Shown here in pieces: positions 53,849-63,175 of a DNA stretch of 64,000 bases. The notes beneath the pieces were generated by a model. The model saw only the letters and a program-made list of their open reading frames with translations, had not been told where the DNA came from and did no database searches. Position numbers and translations under genes: made by a program. The stretch is from Psychrobacter fozii (GTDB lineage: Bacteria; Pseudomonadota; Gammaproteobacteria; Pseudomonadales; Moraxellaceae), in the NCBI RefSeq assembly GCF_003217155.1, contig NZ_QJSU01000003.1, positions 124,001 to 188,000 on the forward strand, in the 5' to 3' direction. Within the stretch, counting starts at the first letter, position 1. The number at the start of each line of letters is the position of its first letter.

Positions 53849-54739
53849 ATGACTGATGAACGCAATTTTCAGACCTTTGCCACTTTACCTATCTCTAAAA
53901 TAACAAACAAACCTGTTATTCATTTTGCGCATGCCAACGGAATGCCAAGTGCTGTTTATCAGCCATTTTTTGAGAACTTAGCAGAGTTTTTCACGATTGA
54001 ATATATTGCAATGCTGGGCGATACTCCAGGTTATCCCGTAGATGATCACTGGCGTAGTCTCACAAACCAAATTATTGATAGTGTGAAAAGCGCTTGTGAG
54101 AAACATGGCGTCACACAAGTAGTGGCAGTTGGTCACTCACTTGGGGCAATGTGTACCATGCAAGCATTGTATCGCGAGCCAAAGTACTTTGCGCAAGCAG
54201 TCCTCATGGATCCACCTTGGATTTATGGCAAGGTCAGTTTGTTCTGGCATTTAGCAAAGACAGCAGACAGACTGCCGTTGATGAAGAACCGTTTGATGGA
54301 TAAGTTATCACCCGCTGGAATATCTAAGCACCGCCGTGATGTGTGGGATAGTCGAGCGGATGCTTATGAACAGATGCGCCATAAGGGGTTTTTTAAGAAT
54401 TTTGATGAGCGCAGTTTTCAAGGCTATATTGACCATGGCTTACACCAACGTGCTGACGGTAAAGTAACCTTGGCCATTCCCAAATCTAGCGAAGTTGCCG
54501 TATTCCGTACCAACCCATCTTGGTATTGGCTGGCACCAAACCGTGGTCCTAAGGTACCTGTTACCTTGATTATTGGTGAAGACAGCATATTCTTAAAACG
54601 TCACTTCCCTCAGCAAGTGCAGGCACGGTTAGGGGTGCCTTATACCACTCATGCAGGTGGTCATATGTTCCCGCTTGAATATCCTGACTCTGTATCGCTG
54701 CAAGTATTGTCATTGATTGAGCAGCAACTGTTAAAATAG
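53849..54739 (+). CDS. Alpha/beta-fold hydrolase
   Basis: A 296-aa soluble hydrolase. PVIHFAHANGMPSAVYQPF (about 22-40) supplies the oxyanion region, VAVGHSLGAMCTMQAL (about 93-108) the Ser nucleophile, LIIGEDSIFLKRHF (about 242-255) the Asp, and HAGGHMFPLEYPD (about 271-283) the His. The HAN-G.P opening matches a Moraxellaceae/Pseudomonadaceae family of unknown substrate. The CPBP protease gene follows 66 bases later. Confidence 0.8.
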   Translation: MTDERNFQTFATLPISKITNKPVIHFAHANGMPSAVYQPFFENLAEFFTIEYIAMLGDTPGYPVDDHWRSLTNQIIDSVKSACEKHGVTQVVAVGHSLGAMCTMQALYREPKYFAQAVLMDPPWIYGKVSLFWHLAKTADRLPLMKNRLMDKLSPAGISKHRRDVWDSRADAYEQMRHKGFFKNFDERSFQGYIDHGLHQRADGKVTLAIPKSSEVAVFRTNPSWYWLAPNRGPKVPVTLIIGEDSIFLKRHFPQQVQARLGVPYTTHAGGHMFPLEYPDSVSLQVLSLIEQQLLK

Positions 54740-54805
54740 TCGCCAATTCTTATTGATGATTTTTATAGACATGGGCTGAAAACCAGACTTTTGAGTAACG
54801 ACTTT

Positions 54806-55597
54806 ATGCTAAAAAATGCTACTGACGCAAACAAGCAAGTTGCATCGCTTAACCATGTACCACTGTTTTCACACTTGGGTGCATTCCTACTGACGGTAGG
54901 CATGGTGATGGTGTTTTTTATCAGTCAGTTATTAGGGATATATGTCGCTGGCAAGTTGGTGTTACCTGCCACTCAAAACGCAACAGTAGGCGATATATTC
55001 TTATTTGGCGGTAATGATGGCACGGTTGTGAGCCTCTCTATCATTATAGGTTGTGTGTTAATAACAGCGATTACTGTCTCTGTCATTCGTTTGAGGGGAG
55101 GCAGTGTGCGTCAGTATCTGGCGCTAAAGTCATTTTCACCTGCGGCAGGGCTGAAAATGGCTGGGCTGCTATTGATATTTATGATTGCCAGTCAGGCGTT
55201 GACGTACTTTCTCGATGAGACGCCATTGGTATTTGTGGATCCGCTATACCAATCTGTCAGTTCGGTATGGCTGTTGGTCTTTGCAATGGTCATCGTTGCA
55301 CCATTATATGAGGAGCTGGTCTTTCGTGGTATCTTGTGGACGGCTATCGCAGAACAGTTCGCTGATTCCTCTTATTCAACAAAGTATCGAGGCGCAATCG
55401 TTGCCAGTATTGTGACCAGTTTGATATTTGCAGTGATCCATGTGCAGTATGGTATTTATGAAATCAGCACCATTGTCGTATTGGCATTGGTATTTTGCTA
55501 TGCACGTGTCAAATCAGGGTCGTTATTATTGCCAATACTATTGCACATCGCTAATAACGGTGCGGCGATGTGGCAATATATGGCGCAAGCAGCTTAA
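54806..55597 (+). CDS. CPBP-family intramembrane metalloprotease
   Basis: A 263-aa polytopic membrane protein. The catalytic motifs EELVFRGILW (about 167-176), HVQYG with the second metal site (about 210-214), and HIANNGAAM (about 246-254) are those of CAAX-processing and bacteriocin-processing (CPBP/Rce1) proteases. Helices flank each motif. Its substrate is unknown. ATG at 54806 is chosen, but a TTG at 54791 adds five residues. Neither has a clear ribosome-binding site. Confidence 0.82.
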   Translation: MLKNATDANKQVASLNHVPLFSHLGAFLLTVGMVMVFFISQLLGIYVAGKLVLPATQNATVGDIFLFGGNDGTVVSLSIIIGCVLITAITVSVIRLRGGSVRQYLALKSFSPAAGLKMAGLLLIFMIASQALTYFLDETPLVFVDPLYQSVSSVWLLVFAMVIVAPLYEELVFRGILWTAIAEQFADSSYSTKYRGAIVASIVTSLIFAVIHVQYGIYEISTIVVLALVFCYARVKSGSLLLPILLHIANNGAAMWQYMAQAA

Positions 55598-55663
55598 ATA
55601 AACAGTTATGGTTCCTAACGTTTGAATATATCTTTATTGTCGTTCTTATGATGATAAAAGCGA

Positions 55664-56638
55664 CTACATATCAGGATTCAATAAGAAGACTTCATCTGCC
55701 GCGCGTTTGATATCATCAATGGTCAGCTGAGGTTTGCCACTCAATGCCTGACGCCATTTACGTGCACCCATAAGTCCTTGGAACAATCCTAAATAATGAC
55801 GTGTCATCGTAGGTAGAGGCTCACCTTTGGCGAGTTGCTCTTCGAGGTAGGGATAAAGCTGCGATAGAATCTCTGAGCGTTTAGGTGCTGGCTCGTCGCT
55901 CCATAAACTATTGGCTTCTGCTAATAAGTAAGGATTGTGATAAAACGCTCGTCCAATCATGACCCCATCGATATGCTGCAAGTGCGTTTCAATATCAGCG
56001 ATGGTGTCAATCCCACCATTAATCTCAATATCAAGTGCTGGAAAGTCTTGTTTGAGGCGATACACATCTTCATAGCGGAGTGGTGGTATCTCGCGATTCT
56101 GCTTAGGACTCAGCCCTTGTAGCCACGCAGTACGTGCATGAACGATGAATCGCGTACAGCCAGCCTCGGCGACGGCCTGCACAAAATCTACCATAAACTC
56201 ATAACTGTCAAAGTCATCAATACCGATGCGATGCTTAACCGTCACCGGAATATCGACTGCTGCTTGCATATGTTTGACTAAGTCTGCAACTGTATGAGGC
56301 TCTGCCATTAGGCAAGCGCCTATCTTATTATGCTGTACGCGATCTGATGGGCAACCAACGTTGATATTGACTTCATCATAACCATGCTGCTGTGCAAATT
56401 CAGCGCATTGAGTCATCTCGCCGTTGTCAGCGCCACCTAGCTGCAACACTAACGGATGCTCTTGTGTATCAAAGCGCAGATGGCGTGCGCGATTGCCATG
56501 TATTAGGGCACCCGTACTGATCATCTCTGTATATAAATACACGTGTGGATTAAAGAGCCGTGCAAAGTACCGATAATCTGTGGTTGTCCAATCGATCATT
56601 GGTGCGACAGAGAGTCTTTTATTGGTCATATCAACCAT
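55664..56638 (-). CDS. dusA: tRNA-dihydrouridine(20/20a) synthase DusA
   Basis: A 324-aa FMN enzyme that reduces uridine in the D-loop. APMIDWTTTDYRYFARLF (about 12-29) opens the barrel. NVGCPSDRVQHNKIGACLMAEP (about 93-114) holds the catalytic Cys. KHRIGIDD, HARTAWLQGLSPKQNREIPPL (about 170-190), and EINGGID...GVMIGRAFYHNP complete the FMN site. HARTAWLQGLSPKENR is the DusA hallmark. It stands alone. Confidence 0.95.
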   Translation of the reverse strand: MVDMTNKRLSVAPMIDWTTTDYRYFARLFNPHVYLYTEMISTGALIHGNRARHLRFDTQEHPLVLQLGGADNGEMTQCAEFAQQHGYDEVNINVGCPSDRVQHNKIGACLMAEPHTVADLVKHMQAAVDIPVTVKHRIGIDDFDSYEFMVDFVQAVAEAGCTRFIVHARTAWLQGLSPKQNREIPPLRYEDVYRLKQDFPALDIEINGGIDTIADIETHLQHIDGVMIGRAFYHNPYLLAEANSLWSDEPAPKRSEILSQLYPYLEEQLAKGEPLPTMTRHYLGLFQGLMGARKWRQALSGKPQLTIDDIKRAADEVFLLNPDM

Positions 56639-56738
56639 GATTGTTAAGCCTTAATATTCTAATCTTTGAGGGTGTGGAGTTTCGTGCAAAAATGTTTATA
56701 CCAAATAACGGTACAAATATTTTAATGAGTATCCCGAT

Positions 56739-58040
56739 CTAGATAATCTGGTCGATTTTTTTGGCTTCTGGCAAATTATAGAAGTAAATGCCCATTATTA
56801 TTCCAATAAAACCGATGAACGCAATGTAGAGTGCTGGTGAGAAAGCCACATAAAGAGTGGCATAGCCAAGCCCGAAAGGTACTAACACCCCGACAATGCC
56901 GTACGCTATATTATAACAAAAAGCCATTCCTGTGAGTCTGACATTGGTTGGAAATAACTGCAAGATAATGGCTGGTATCATACCAATGATGCCAGCACAA
57001 AATCCTAACAGCGCATACATAATGAGGATGTAGTCACCGCTCAACTGTAGATGATAAAAGAATGCCAGCATCTGGACGATTAATAGAATAGAACCAATGG
57101 TCAAAATTTTACCAAAATTTTGATGGTTAGAGATTATTCCATAAAAAATACAGCCAAGAATCATGAATATAATACCTAGACTGTGTGAAAATCCGAACAG
57201 GTCGCTATCTAACGTAAAGTGCATCTCAATCAAATCAGGCAATAAGAGTACGACCACAGTCGTTACGCTAGAAACAATAAGCGTGAGAATCATACCAATA
57301 AACAGTGAATGTTTGCAGTGCTTGAAGAGTAGGCGGAATGGTTTGGCAACATAGTCGTTTGGTTGCGAGTTTTTCATTTCAAGGAAAAACGGCGACTCAT
57401 CAATCCATCGCCATGCCAATAATGGCATAAGGCTTAAGGCAGCCGCGATGAAAAATGGTAAACGCCAACCGTAATCAGCCAATTGCGCCGTCGTCATGGC
57501 ACTGGTCAGCCAAAGAAAAAAGGCATTAGAGAATAATACCCCTACATAGAAACTGGCACTGACATAACTACAGACGACCGATGAATAAAGCCGTGGCACA
57601 TGCTCTGCTACAAAAATCCAAGCGAGTGGTACATAAATACCAAATGCCATACCTTGTATAAATCGTAAAGTGATAAATAAGATGGGTGCAATCAAACCCC
57701 ATTGTGCATAAGTAGGTAAGCTTGCCATTGCCAATAGGCTGAGTGCAGTGACTAATATACTGATTAGTAGTATGGGTTTGCGACCTTTTATATCACCATA
57801 ACGGCCAAAAACAATGCCACCAATCGGGCGTGCGAAATAGCCAATCGTAAACAGTCCAAGCCCTTGTATCTTTGTAATAGTCGGGTCGATGTTAGCAGGA
57901 AAAAAAGCGGCCGCCACAATATCTGAGATATATAAATAAATCAAAAAATCAAAAAACGCCACTGCACTACTAAAGCAGATAAACATTACTGTATTTCTGT
58001 CTCTAGAAGACATCAGTGCATATTGGGAACGGGAAGGCAT
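56739..58040 (-). CDS. MFS transporter of the metabolite:H+ symporter (MHS) family
   Basis: A 433-aa membrane protein with 12 predicted helices. The MFS motif GRYGDIKGRKPILL (about 78-91) lies after helix 2, and ARPIGGIVFG just before it is typical of MHS carriers (proline/betaine, citrate or ketoglutarate transporters). The large loop after helix 6 has SPFFLEMKN. The substrate cannot be told from sequence. Upstream (58074-58098) is a hairpin GCCGGTTAT/ATAACCGGC that may regulate it. Confidence 0.82.
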   Translation of the reverse strand: MPSRSQYALMSSRDRNTVMFICFSSAVAFFDFLIYLYISDIVAAAFFPANIDPTITKIQGLGLFTIGYFARPIGGIVFGRYGDIKGRKPILLISILVTALSLLAMASLPTYAQWGLIAPILFITLRFIQGMAFGIYVPLAWIFVAEHVPRLYSSVVCSYVSASFYVGVLFSNAFFLWLTSAMTTAQLADYGWRLPFFIAAALSLMPLLAWRWIDESPFFLEMKNSQPNDYVAKPFRLLFKHCKHSLFIGMILTLIVSSVTTVVVLLLPDLIEMHFTLDSDLFGFSHSLGIIFMILGCIFYGIISNHQNFGKILTIGSILLIVQMLAFFYHLQLSGDYILIMYALLGFCAGIIGMIPAIILQLFPTNVRLTGMAFCYNIAYGIVGVLVPFGLGYATLYVAFSPALYIAFIGFIGIIMGIYFYNLPEAKKIDQII

Positions 58041-58073
58041 AATAGATCACGCATATATAAAGGCATTCGTTAA

Positions 58074-58098
58074 GCCGGTTATTATCTAGATAACCGGC
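58074..58098. promoter_or_regulatory. Palindrome upstream of the MHS transporter gene
   Basis: GCCGGTTAT and ATAACCGGC form a 9-bp perfect inverted repeat with a 7-base spacer, 33 bases before the transporter ATG. It has no T run, so an operator or leader hairpin is more likely than a terminator. Confidence 0.45.
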
Positions 58099-58104
58099 CA
58101 TAAT

Positions 58105-58144
58105 AAAAAACGACAAATCAGTATGAATAGATAGTGATTTGTCG
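58105..58144 (-). terminator. Terminator of the phospholipase D-family gene
   Basis: On the minus strand CGACAAATCA and TGATTTGTCG form a 10-bp stem followed by six T. It is about 146 bases after the stop. Confidence 0.8.
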
Positions 58145-58290
58145 AAAAAATAAAGGTTTGGGAGCTAATATATGAATATGATGAAACAGATGTCTAAGTT
58201 ACAAAGGTTCTGAGAGTAAGCGAAAATCACTCACTCAGTCATTCTAATTTACCTCTAAATAGTCATTTCGAGGGTTATCAAGTATGAGCG

Positions 58291-59922
58291 CTACAATAGC
58301 CAGTCAATAGGTAACCATGACATGATAGTCAGCCAAACATGATCACTGACATCGACACGCGGCTCTGAATCGTAAACCACTTTTTTACCATTTTCCATGG
58401 TTTGCCACTGCAGGTTGCCATTGTCTAATAACTTCACTTCATAAGCTTTGCTTAATAAATCGTCGCCAAGTGCGCCATGCAACTGTCTCGCTAGCTCATC
58501 ATCATTGATAATCACACCCATTTCGGTATTGATATTGGCAGATCGAGGGTCAACATTATATGAGCCAATGAATACTTGGTGGTCATCAACCGCAAAAGTC
58601 TTTGCATGTAGGCTGGTTGAAGACTGACTGCGCGCTTTCCACAGCTTATTTTCACGTTGTTCTTCAGAAGCAGTCGATTTTAGCTCATAGATTTTGACAC
58701 CGGCACTGAGCAGGCTAGGACGCCATTGGCTATAGCCGGAATGCACAGCTGTTACGTCGGTTGCATCAAACGAATTGGTTAAGATTTTGATATCAACACC
58801 AGCTTCGGACAGTTTTACTAGGGTATTGACGCCGTCTTTAGTAGGCACAAAATAAGAGGAGATAATCGTTAGCTGCTTGGTTGGTGTACCTAGTAATGTC
58901 CGTAGTTGATGCACCAAATTGGTGTCAGCAGGGACAGCTTTTGTCAGTTTACCAACATCATCACTCAAAAACTGCATGTCTGTCCAACGAAAGGGCACAC
59001 GCTTATTGATCAAATCGCTGTCTATCGTTGAGTCTTCGATGGCTGTTTTATAAATCGTTAAATCGCTTTCTGACTTTTTGTCATCTAAACCAAGTTTGTC
59101 TAACGCTGATAAAAAATCAGACGGTGCGCTATCATCAGCGGTGACTAGAGTTTCGATATCAAATGATAGTGGTGATGACCAATAACTGGTAAAGCTGTTA
59201 TCAATGTCTGCGACTACTCTACCAATCAGTAAAACATCTAAATCGGCAAATTGGCTGTTTTTATCATTACTTAGGTATTCATCGCCAATATTACGTCCAC
59301 CAATAATAGTAATCTGCTTATCAAAGGTCATGCTCTTGTTATGCATACGGCGGTTGATACGTGGCAAGCCCGTGACGTAATTCAATGTTTGAAATTTACG
59401 GTGCATAAGGGGGTTGATGATACGTACCGCAATATTAGGGTGGCTGGCAAAACGCAGTAAATGCTGATCGAATGTCGCGTTATTATTAAAATCATCTAAT
59501 AATAAACGCACAAGCACGCCACGCTCAGCAGCTTTCCATAAATCTCTTAACAGTAATTGGCCTGCTTGATCATTGTGCCAAATATAATACTGTGCATCGA
59601 TATTGCGTGTGGCCATATCCGTCAATATACTGCGAGACGCAAATGCATTGGCACCAGTCACGATAGGGTGGTAGCCTGACAATTCTGGATGAATATCATT
59701 CTGCTCACTAACGGCTGCCACTAGATCGATGTTGCTGGTTATAGATGTTTCATTGTCTTGGCTGCTTTTAGGTTGATATAGAGCATCGACCCGCGCTGAT
59801 AGTGCTTGGCTTTCAGGCAGATGTGGTTGCTTCGGTAAGCTTTGGCACCCAACAAGTCCTAAGGTAAGTCCAAGCGTTAGACTCAACGATAGATTACTTG
59901 GATCTATACTGAACATCGACAT
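58291..59922 (-). CDS. Phospholipase D-family lipoprotein (cardiolipin synthase C-like)
   Basis: A 543-aa protein with two HKD motifs: HNKSMTFDKQITIIGGRNIGDEY (about 192-214) and HAKTFAVDDHQVFIGSYNVDPRS (about 432-454). Both have the full His-x-Lys-x4-Asp pattern, so it should be active in phosphatidyl transfer or hydrolysis. The N-terminus is a lipoprotein signal with lipobox LVGC (Cys26), so it is likely an envelope lipoprotein. The layout resembles ClsC/YmdC; other PLD-family functions remain possible. It has its own terminator. Confidence 0.85.
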   Translation of the reverse strand: MSMFSIDPSNLSLSLTLGLTLGLVGCQSLPKQPHLPESQALSARVDALYQPKSSQDNETSITSNIDLVAAVSEQNDIHPELSGYHPIVTGANAFASRSILTDMATRNIDAQYYIWHNDQAGQLLLRDLWKAAERGVLVRLLLDDFNNNATFDQHLLRFASHPNIAVRIINPLMHRKFQTLNYVTGLPRINRRMHNKSMTFDKQITIIGGRNIGDEYLSNDKNSQFADLDVLLIGRVVADIDNSFTSYWSSPLSFDIETLVTADDSAPSDFLSALDKLGLDDKKSESDLTIYKTAIEDSTIDSDLINKRVPFRWTDMQFLSDDVGKLTKAVPADTNLVHQLRTLLGTPTKQLTIISSYFVPTKDGVNTLVKLSEAGVDIKILTNSFDATDVTAVHSGYSQWRPSLLSAGVKIYELKSTASEEQRENKLWKARSQSSTSLHAKTFAVDDHQVFIGSYNVDPRSANINTEMGVIINDDELARQLHGALGDDLLSKAYEVKLLDNGNLQWQTMENGKKVVYDSEPRVDVSDHVWLTIMSWLPIDWLL

Positions 59923-60283
59923 AAATGAGTTACCTTAGTGAGCTTTAATGTAATAAAAATTCCGTTAAAAATGAGCATGATATATCTGTGTTTGCTGACA
60001 GAAAATAGTGCCAATTATGGGACAAATAATAAAACTGCCCAAGGTGGAACTTAGATCGCCGCTAAGCTTATCAGCTGTCGGCATCTATGCCTATTATAAA
60101 TACGTTATTTTTGTTAGATTTAACGGCTCATTTATTGGTTGTTTAACTACTCTTTAATCTTTATTAATCTTCAAACCTATCTTGATATAGAGGTATATCG
60201 GTATTCAAAAATAACATTTGATAATCATCTGAAACCAGCTGTTTGGAATAAGTTGGCATGATATGATAACGCTGGTGTATTAG
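59923..60283. other. Intergenic region between the PLD gene and the MITE-like element
   Basis: About 360 bases with no gene. It holds the leftward PLD promoter near 59930-60000, not resolved by eye. The stretch to the metZ start at 60543 is largely taken by the MITE-like element. Confidence 0.5.
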
Positions 60284-60451
60284 GGCGTGTCTTCATTTCA
60301 AAAATGGTGATAAAAATGAGATAAACTGCCGTCAAACAAGAAAAATAGCGCAGATGATATCGGGATATTAACCGGCTATTTGACGATGTTTGGCAAGATT
60401 TAGCCATTTTTAGCCCATTGAAATGACTATCGAGTGAATTGAAGACACGGC
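60284..60451 (-). mobile_element. MITE-like element, copy 2 (168 bp)
   Basis: The ends GGCGTGTCTTCA and TGAAGACACGGC are inverted repeats with 1-2 mismatches. The flanks are TTAG (60280-60283) and CTAG (60452-60455). The body is the reverse complement of copy 1 at 37801-37968, with the same length and about a dozen substitutions. It is non-coding and sits 91 bases upstream of metZ, so it may affect its promoter. Confidence 0.8.
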
Positions 60452-60542
60452 CTAGGTCAATAATTAAAAAATAATCAGTCATTTTTATTACAGTCAAATT
60501 TATAACTATCAAGTCTATAACTATCAAAGTAACGGAAGATTT

Positions 60543-61817
60543 ATGAGCCAGTCGCAAACCAATGATGAAAGCAATGCAAACAAATTAGATCCAAACTGGC
60601 GCAACGATGCCTTAGATTTAGGGCTAGATTATGGTATGCAGACCATTGCCGTACGAGCAGGGCAACATCGTACGGACGAAGGTGAACATTCAGAGCCTAT
60701 TTTTACCACTAGCTCTTATGTTTACACGTCTGCTGCTGATGCCGCTGCGCATTTTGATGGCACCAAGACGGGCAATGTTTATTCACGTCATACCAACCCA
60801 AGTGTACGTACCTTTGAGCGTCGTCTAGCCGCCCTCGAAAATGGTGAGCGCGCAGTTGCGACGGCTTCAGGTATGGGTGCGATTTTGACCATGTGTTTGG
60901 CCTATTTGAAAGCAGGCGATCACCTACTGGCGGCCAATCAATTATTCGGTTCCTCTATTGGTCTATTCAACAACTATATGGCCAAGTTTGGTGTTGAAGT
61001 TAGCTACGTTGATTGCTTCGATAACGAAGCATGGGCGAATGCCGTTCAGCCAAATACCAAGGTTATTTATTGCGAGAGCCCAAGCAATCCGTTGGCGCAG
61101 ATTTGCGACCTTGGTTATCTCAGTCAATTATGTAAAGCCAATGATATTTTATTGGTGGTTGATAATTGCTTTGCCACGCCAGCATTACAGCGCCCGTTAG
61201 ATTTGGGTGCCGATGTGGTGATTCACTCTGCAACTAAATATTTAGATGGTCAAGGTCGAGTACTTGGCGGCGCGCTGGTCGGTAGCGACAAGCTCATGCA
61301 AGAAGCGTTTACCGTGGTACGTTCAGGCGGTATTAGTATGAGCCCATTTAACGCTTGGGTGTTTACCAAAGGCCTTGAAACGCTTAAATTGCGTATGCAA
61401 GCACATTGTCAAAATGCCAATCAAGTGGCTGATTTCTTAGTCAATCACCCTAATGTAAGTACCGTGCATTTCTCAGGATTGAGCGATCATCCGGCTCATG
61501 AGCTTGCTACGCGCCAACATCATATGAAAGGTGGCTATGGTGCTATCATGGGTTTTGAAGTAAAACCAACTGCTGACCTTGACTCAAAAGCTGCCGCTTG
61601 GCATGTCATTGACTCAACACGGATGGTGTCTATCACCAATAACTTGGGCGATGCGAAAACAACCATTACCCATCCGGCGACCACCACACATTTCCGTCTG
61701 ACTGCTGAGGCTCGTGCAGAAGCAGGCGTCAAAGATGGTCTTATCCGTCTGTCTGTAGGTTTAGAAGACGTAGAAGATATCATCAAAGATTTGGCGCGTG
61801 GTTTAGACAGTTTGTAA
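60543..61817 (+). CDS. metZ: O-succinylhomoserine sulfhydrylase
   Basis: A 424-aa PLP enzyme of the Cys/Met-metabolism family that joins sulfide to O-succinylhomoserine, giving homocysteine for methionine. YSRHTNPSVRTFERRLAALENGE (about 80-102), ASGMGAI (about 107-113) and the PLP lysine in VIHSATKYLDGQGRVLGGALVG (about 223-244) are present. The ending ARAEAGVKDGLIRLSVGLEDVEDI is typical of MetZ. AACGGAAG precedes the ATG. Confidence 0.92.
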   Translation: MSQSQTNDESNANKLDPNWRNDALDLGLDYGMQTIAVRAGQHRTDEGEHSEPIFTTSSYVYTSAADAAAHFDGTKTGNVYSRHTNPSVRTFERRLAALENGERAVATASGMGAILTMCLAYLKAGDHLLAANQLFGSSIGLFNNYMAKFGVEVSYVDCFDNEAWANAVQPNTKVIYCESPSNPLAQICDLGYLSQLCKANDILLVVDNCFATPALQRPLDLGADVVIHSATKYLDGQGRVLGGALVGSDKLMQEAFTVVRSGGISMSPFNAWVFTKGLETLKLRMQAHCQNANQVADFLVNHPNVSTVHFSGLSDHPAHELATRQHHMKGGYGAIMGFEVKPTADLDSKAAAWHVIDSTRMVSITNNLGDAKTTITHPATTTHFRLTAEARAEAGVKDGLIRLSVGLEDVEDIIKDLARGLDSL

Positions 61818-61897
61818 AGATAACGGTATAATCGCTGTTAGCACCTTATATTAGTAAAATATCAATCATTTATTATTAAAAAACAAAAGAGGCAACT

Positions 61898-62227
61898 ATG
61901 AATATTCAAGCATTAATGCAACAAGCACAAACGATGCAAAAGAAAGTCGAAGCAAACGTTGAAAACGCTAAGAAAGATCTTGCCAATAAAGAAGTGCACG
62001 CAGAAGCGGGTAGTGGTCTAGTAAAAGTAACTATGACTGGTCGCCATGTCGTTAAGCGTTTAACCATCGACCCAAGCTTGCTCGAAGACGAGCCAGACAT
62101 GATCGAAGACTTAATTGCTGCTGCTATCAATGATGCCGTTCGTCAAGCAGATGACTTGTATGAAGAAACCATGGCTGGCGCAACATCAGGTATGGGTTTA
62201 CCACCAGGTATGCAAGGCATGTTCTAA
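61898..62227 (+). CDS. ybaB: YbaB/EbfC nucleoid-associated protein
   Basis: A 109-aa DNA-binding protein. [18 protein letters not shown] (1-18), [23 protein letters not shown] (about 40-62) and [12 protein letters not shown] (98-109) are the family hallmarks. AAAGAGG precedes the ATG. As in most bacteria it precedes recR, here with a terminator between them. Confidence 0.97.
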   Translation: MNIQALMQQAQTMQKKVEANVENAKKDLANKEVHAEAGSGLVKVTMTGRHVVKRLTIDPSLLEDEPDMIEDLIAAAINDAVRQADDLYEETMAGATSGMGLPPGMQGMF

Positions 62228-62376
62228 TATCTATTCCAAACATAACATAACTTGTTAGACTTACTGAACCCACTAGGTTGGTACTAGTCTTCCAAGTTAT
62301 TTTTAATTTTTGGTATGGATAGTCAGCTTGTTTTATAGTTAATTGGCGATATGTCAGCTGACTATAATGTCTAGTA

Positions 62377-62414
62377 AATGGGGTTGTTATCGACACGATA
62401 CGACCCCATTTTTA
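62377..62414 (+). terminator. Terminator between ybaB and recR
   Basis: ATGGGGTTGT and ACGACCCCAT pair (one G-U) across a 14-base loop, followed by TTTTT. It ends about 30 bases before recR. Confidence 0.75.
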
Positions 62415-62445
62415 TAGCTACGGTTTATAGATAAAGGAAGTGGTT

Positions 62446-63039
62446 TTGCTGACAGCCAAATTTGATCAGCTGGTCAAACAGCTACGTATTTTGCCAGGCG
62501 TCGGGCAAAAAAGTGCCCAACGTATGGCGTTACATCTGCTCACCAAAAAACGCCCACAAGGCATGGCGCTCGCCCAAGCACTTGATGATGCGATGCGTGA
62601 TATTGTTGAATGTCAGCGTTGTCATAGCTTCAGCGATGAGGCTATCTGTCCGTTGTGTCAAGATCCTAGACGTGATGATGGATTGTTATGTGTGGTCGAA
62701 ACGGCTGCAGATGTGATGGCGATAGAGCAGACAGCAGGTTATCGTGGACGTTATTTTGTCTTAGGCGGGCACTTATCACCTATCGACGGCATCAGTGCTG
62801 ATGATTTAAATATTGATCAGTTGGTCTGGCGTGTCAAACAAGAGCCTGTCGAAGAGTTGATACTGGCTACTGGTACTACTGTTGAAGGACAGACCACCGC
62901 ACACTTTATCAGTGAAGCAGTTAGCCGTCATGTCAATAAAGTCACGCGCTTGGCGCAAGGCGTACCGATGGGCGGTGAGCTTGAGTACTTAGACAGTATG
63001 ACGCTTGGTCAAGCCATGCAAAACCGCTCATTTTTATAG
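62446..63039 (+). CDS. recR: Recombination mediator protein RecR
   Basis: A 197-aa protein that helps load RecA at gaps. [20 protein letters not shown] (helix-hairpin-helix), the C4 zinc finger [16 protein letters not shown], a Toprim domain ([29 protein letters not shown]) and the C-terminal [18 protein letters not shown] are all present. The start is judged to be TTG at 62446 (MLTAKFD), with AAAGGA 7 bases upstream; GTG at 62440 is too close to that site. Confidence 0.95.
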   Translation: MLTAKFDQLVKQLRILPGVGQKSAQRMALHLLTKKRPQGMALAQALDDAMRDIVECQRCHSFSDEAICPLCQDPRRDDGLLCVVETAADVMAIEQTAGYRGRYFVLGGHLSPIDGISADDLNIDQLVWRVKQEPVEELILATGTTVEGQTTAHFISEAVSRHVNKVTRLAQGVPMGGELEYLDSMTLGQAMQNRSFL

Positions 63040-63175
63040 ACTTGTTATAGTATTTTTATCACCGTCAAGTCTTGCCCATTTGATTTTATGGTACTGTTAT
63101 AATTGTTTTATTATTTCATTTTATCAAAACGTGGTTTAGCGTTTTATTTTCTCTTATTTATGCAGGTATCTGCCC

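Noticed and set aside
60456-60542. SAM-type riboswitch before metZ
   Set aside because: The short AT-rich leader shows no conserved riboswitch stems.
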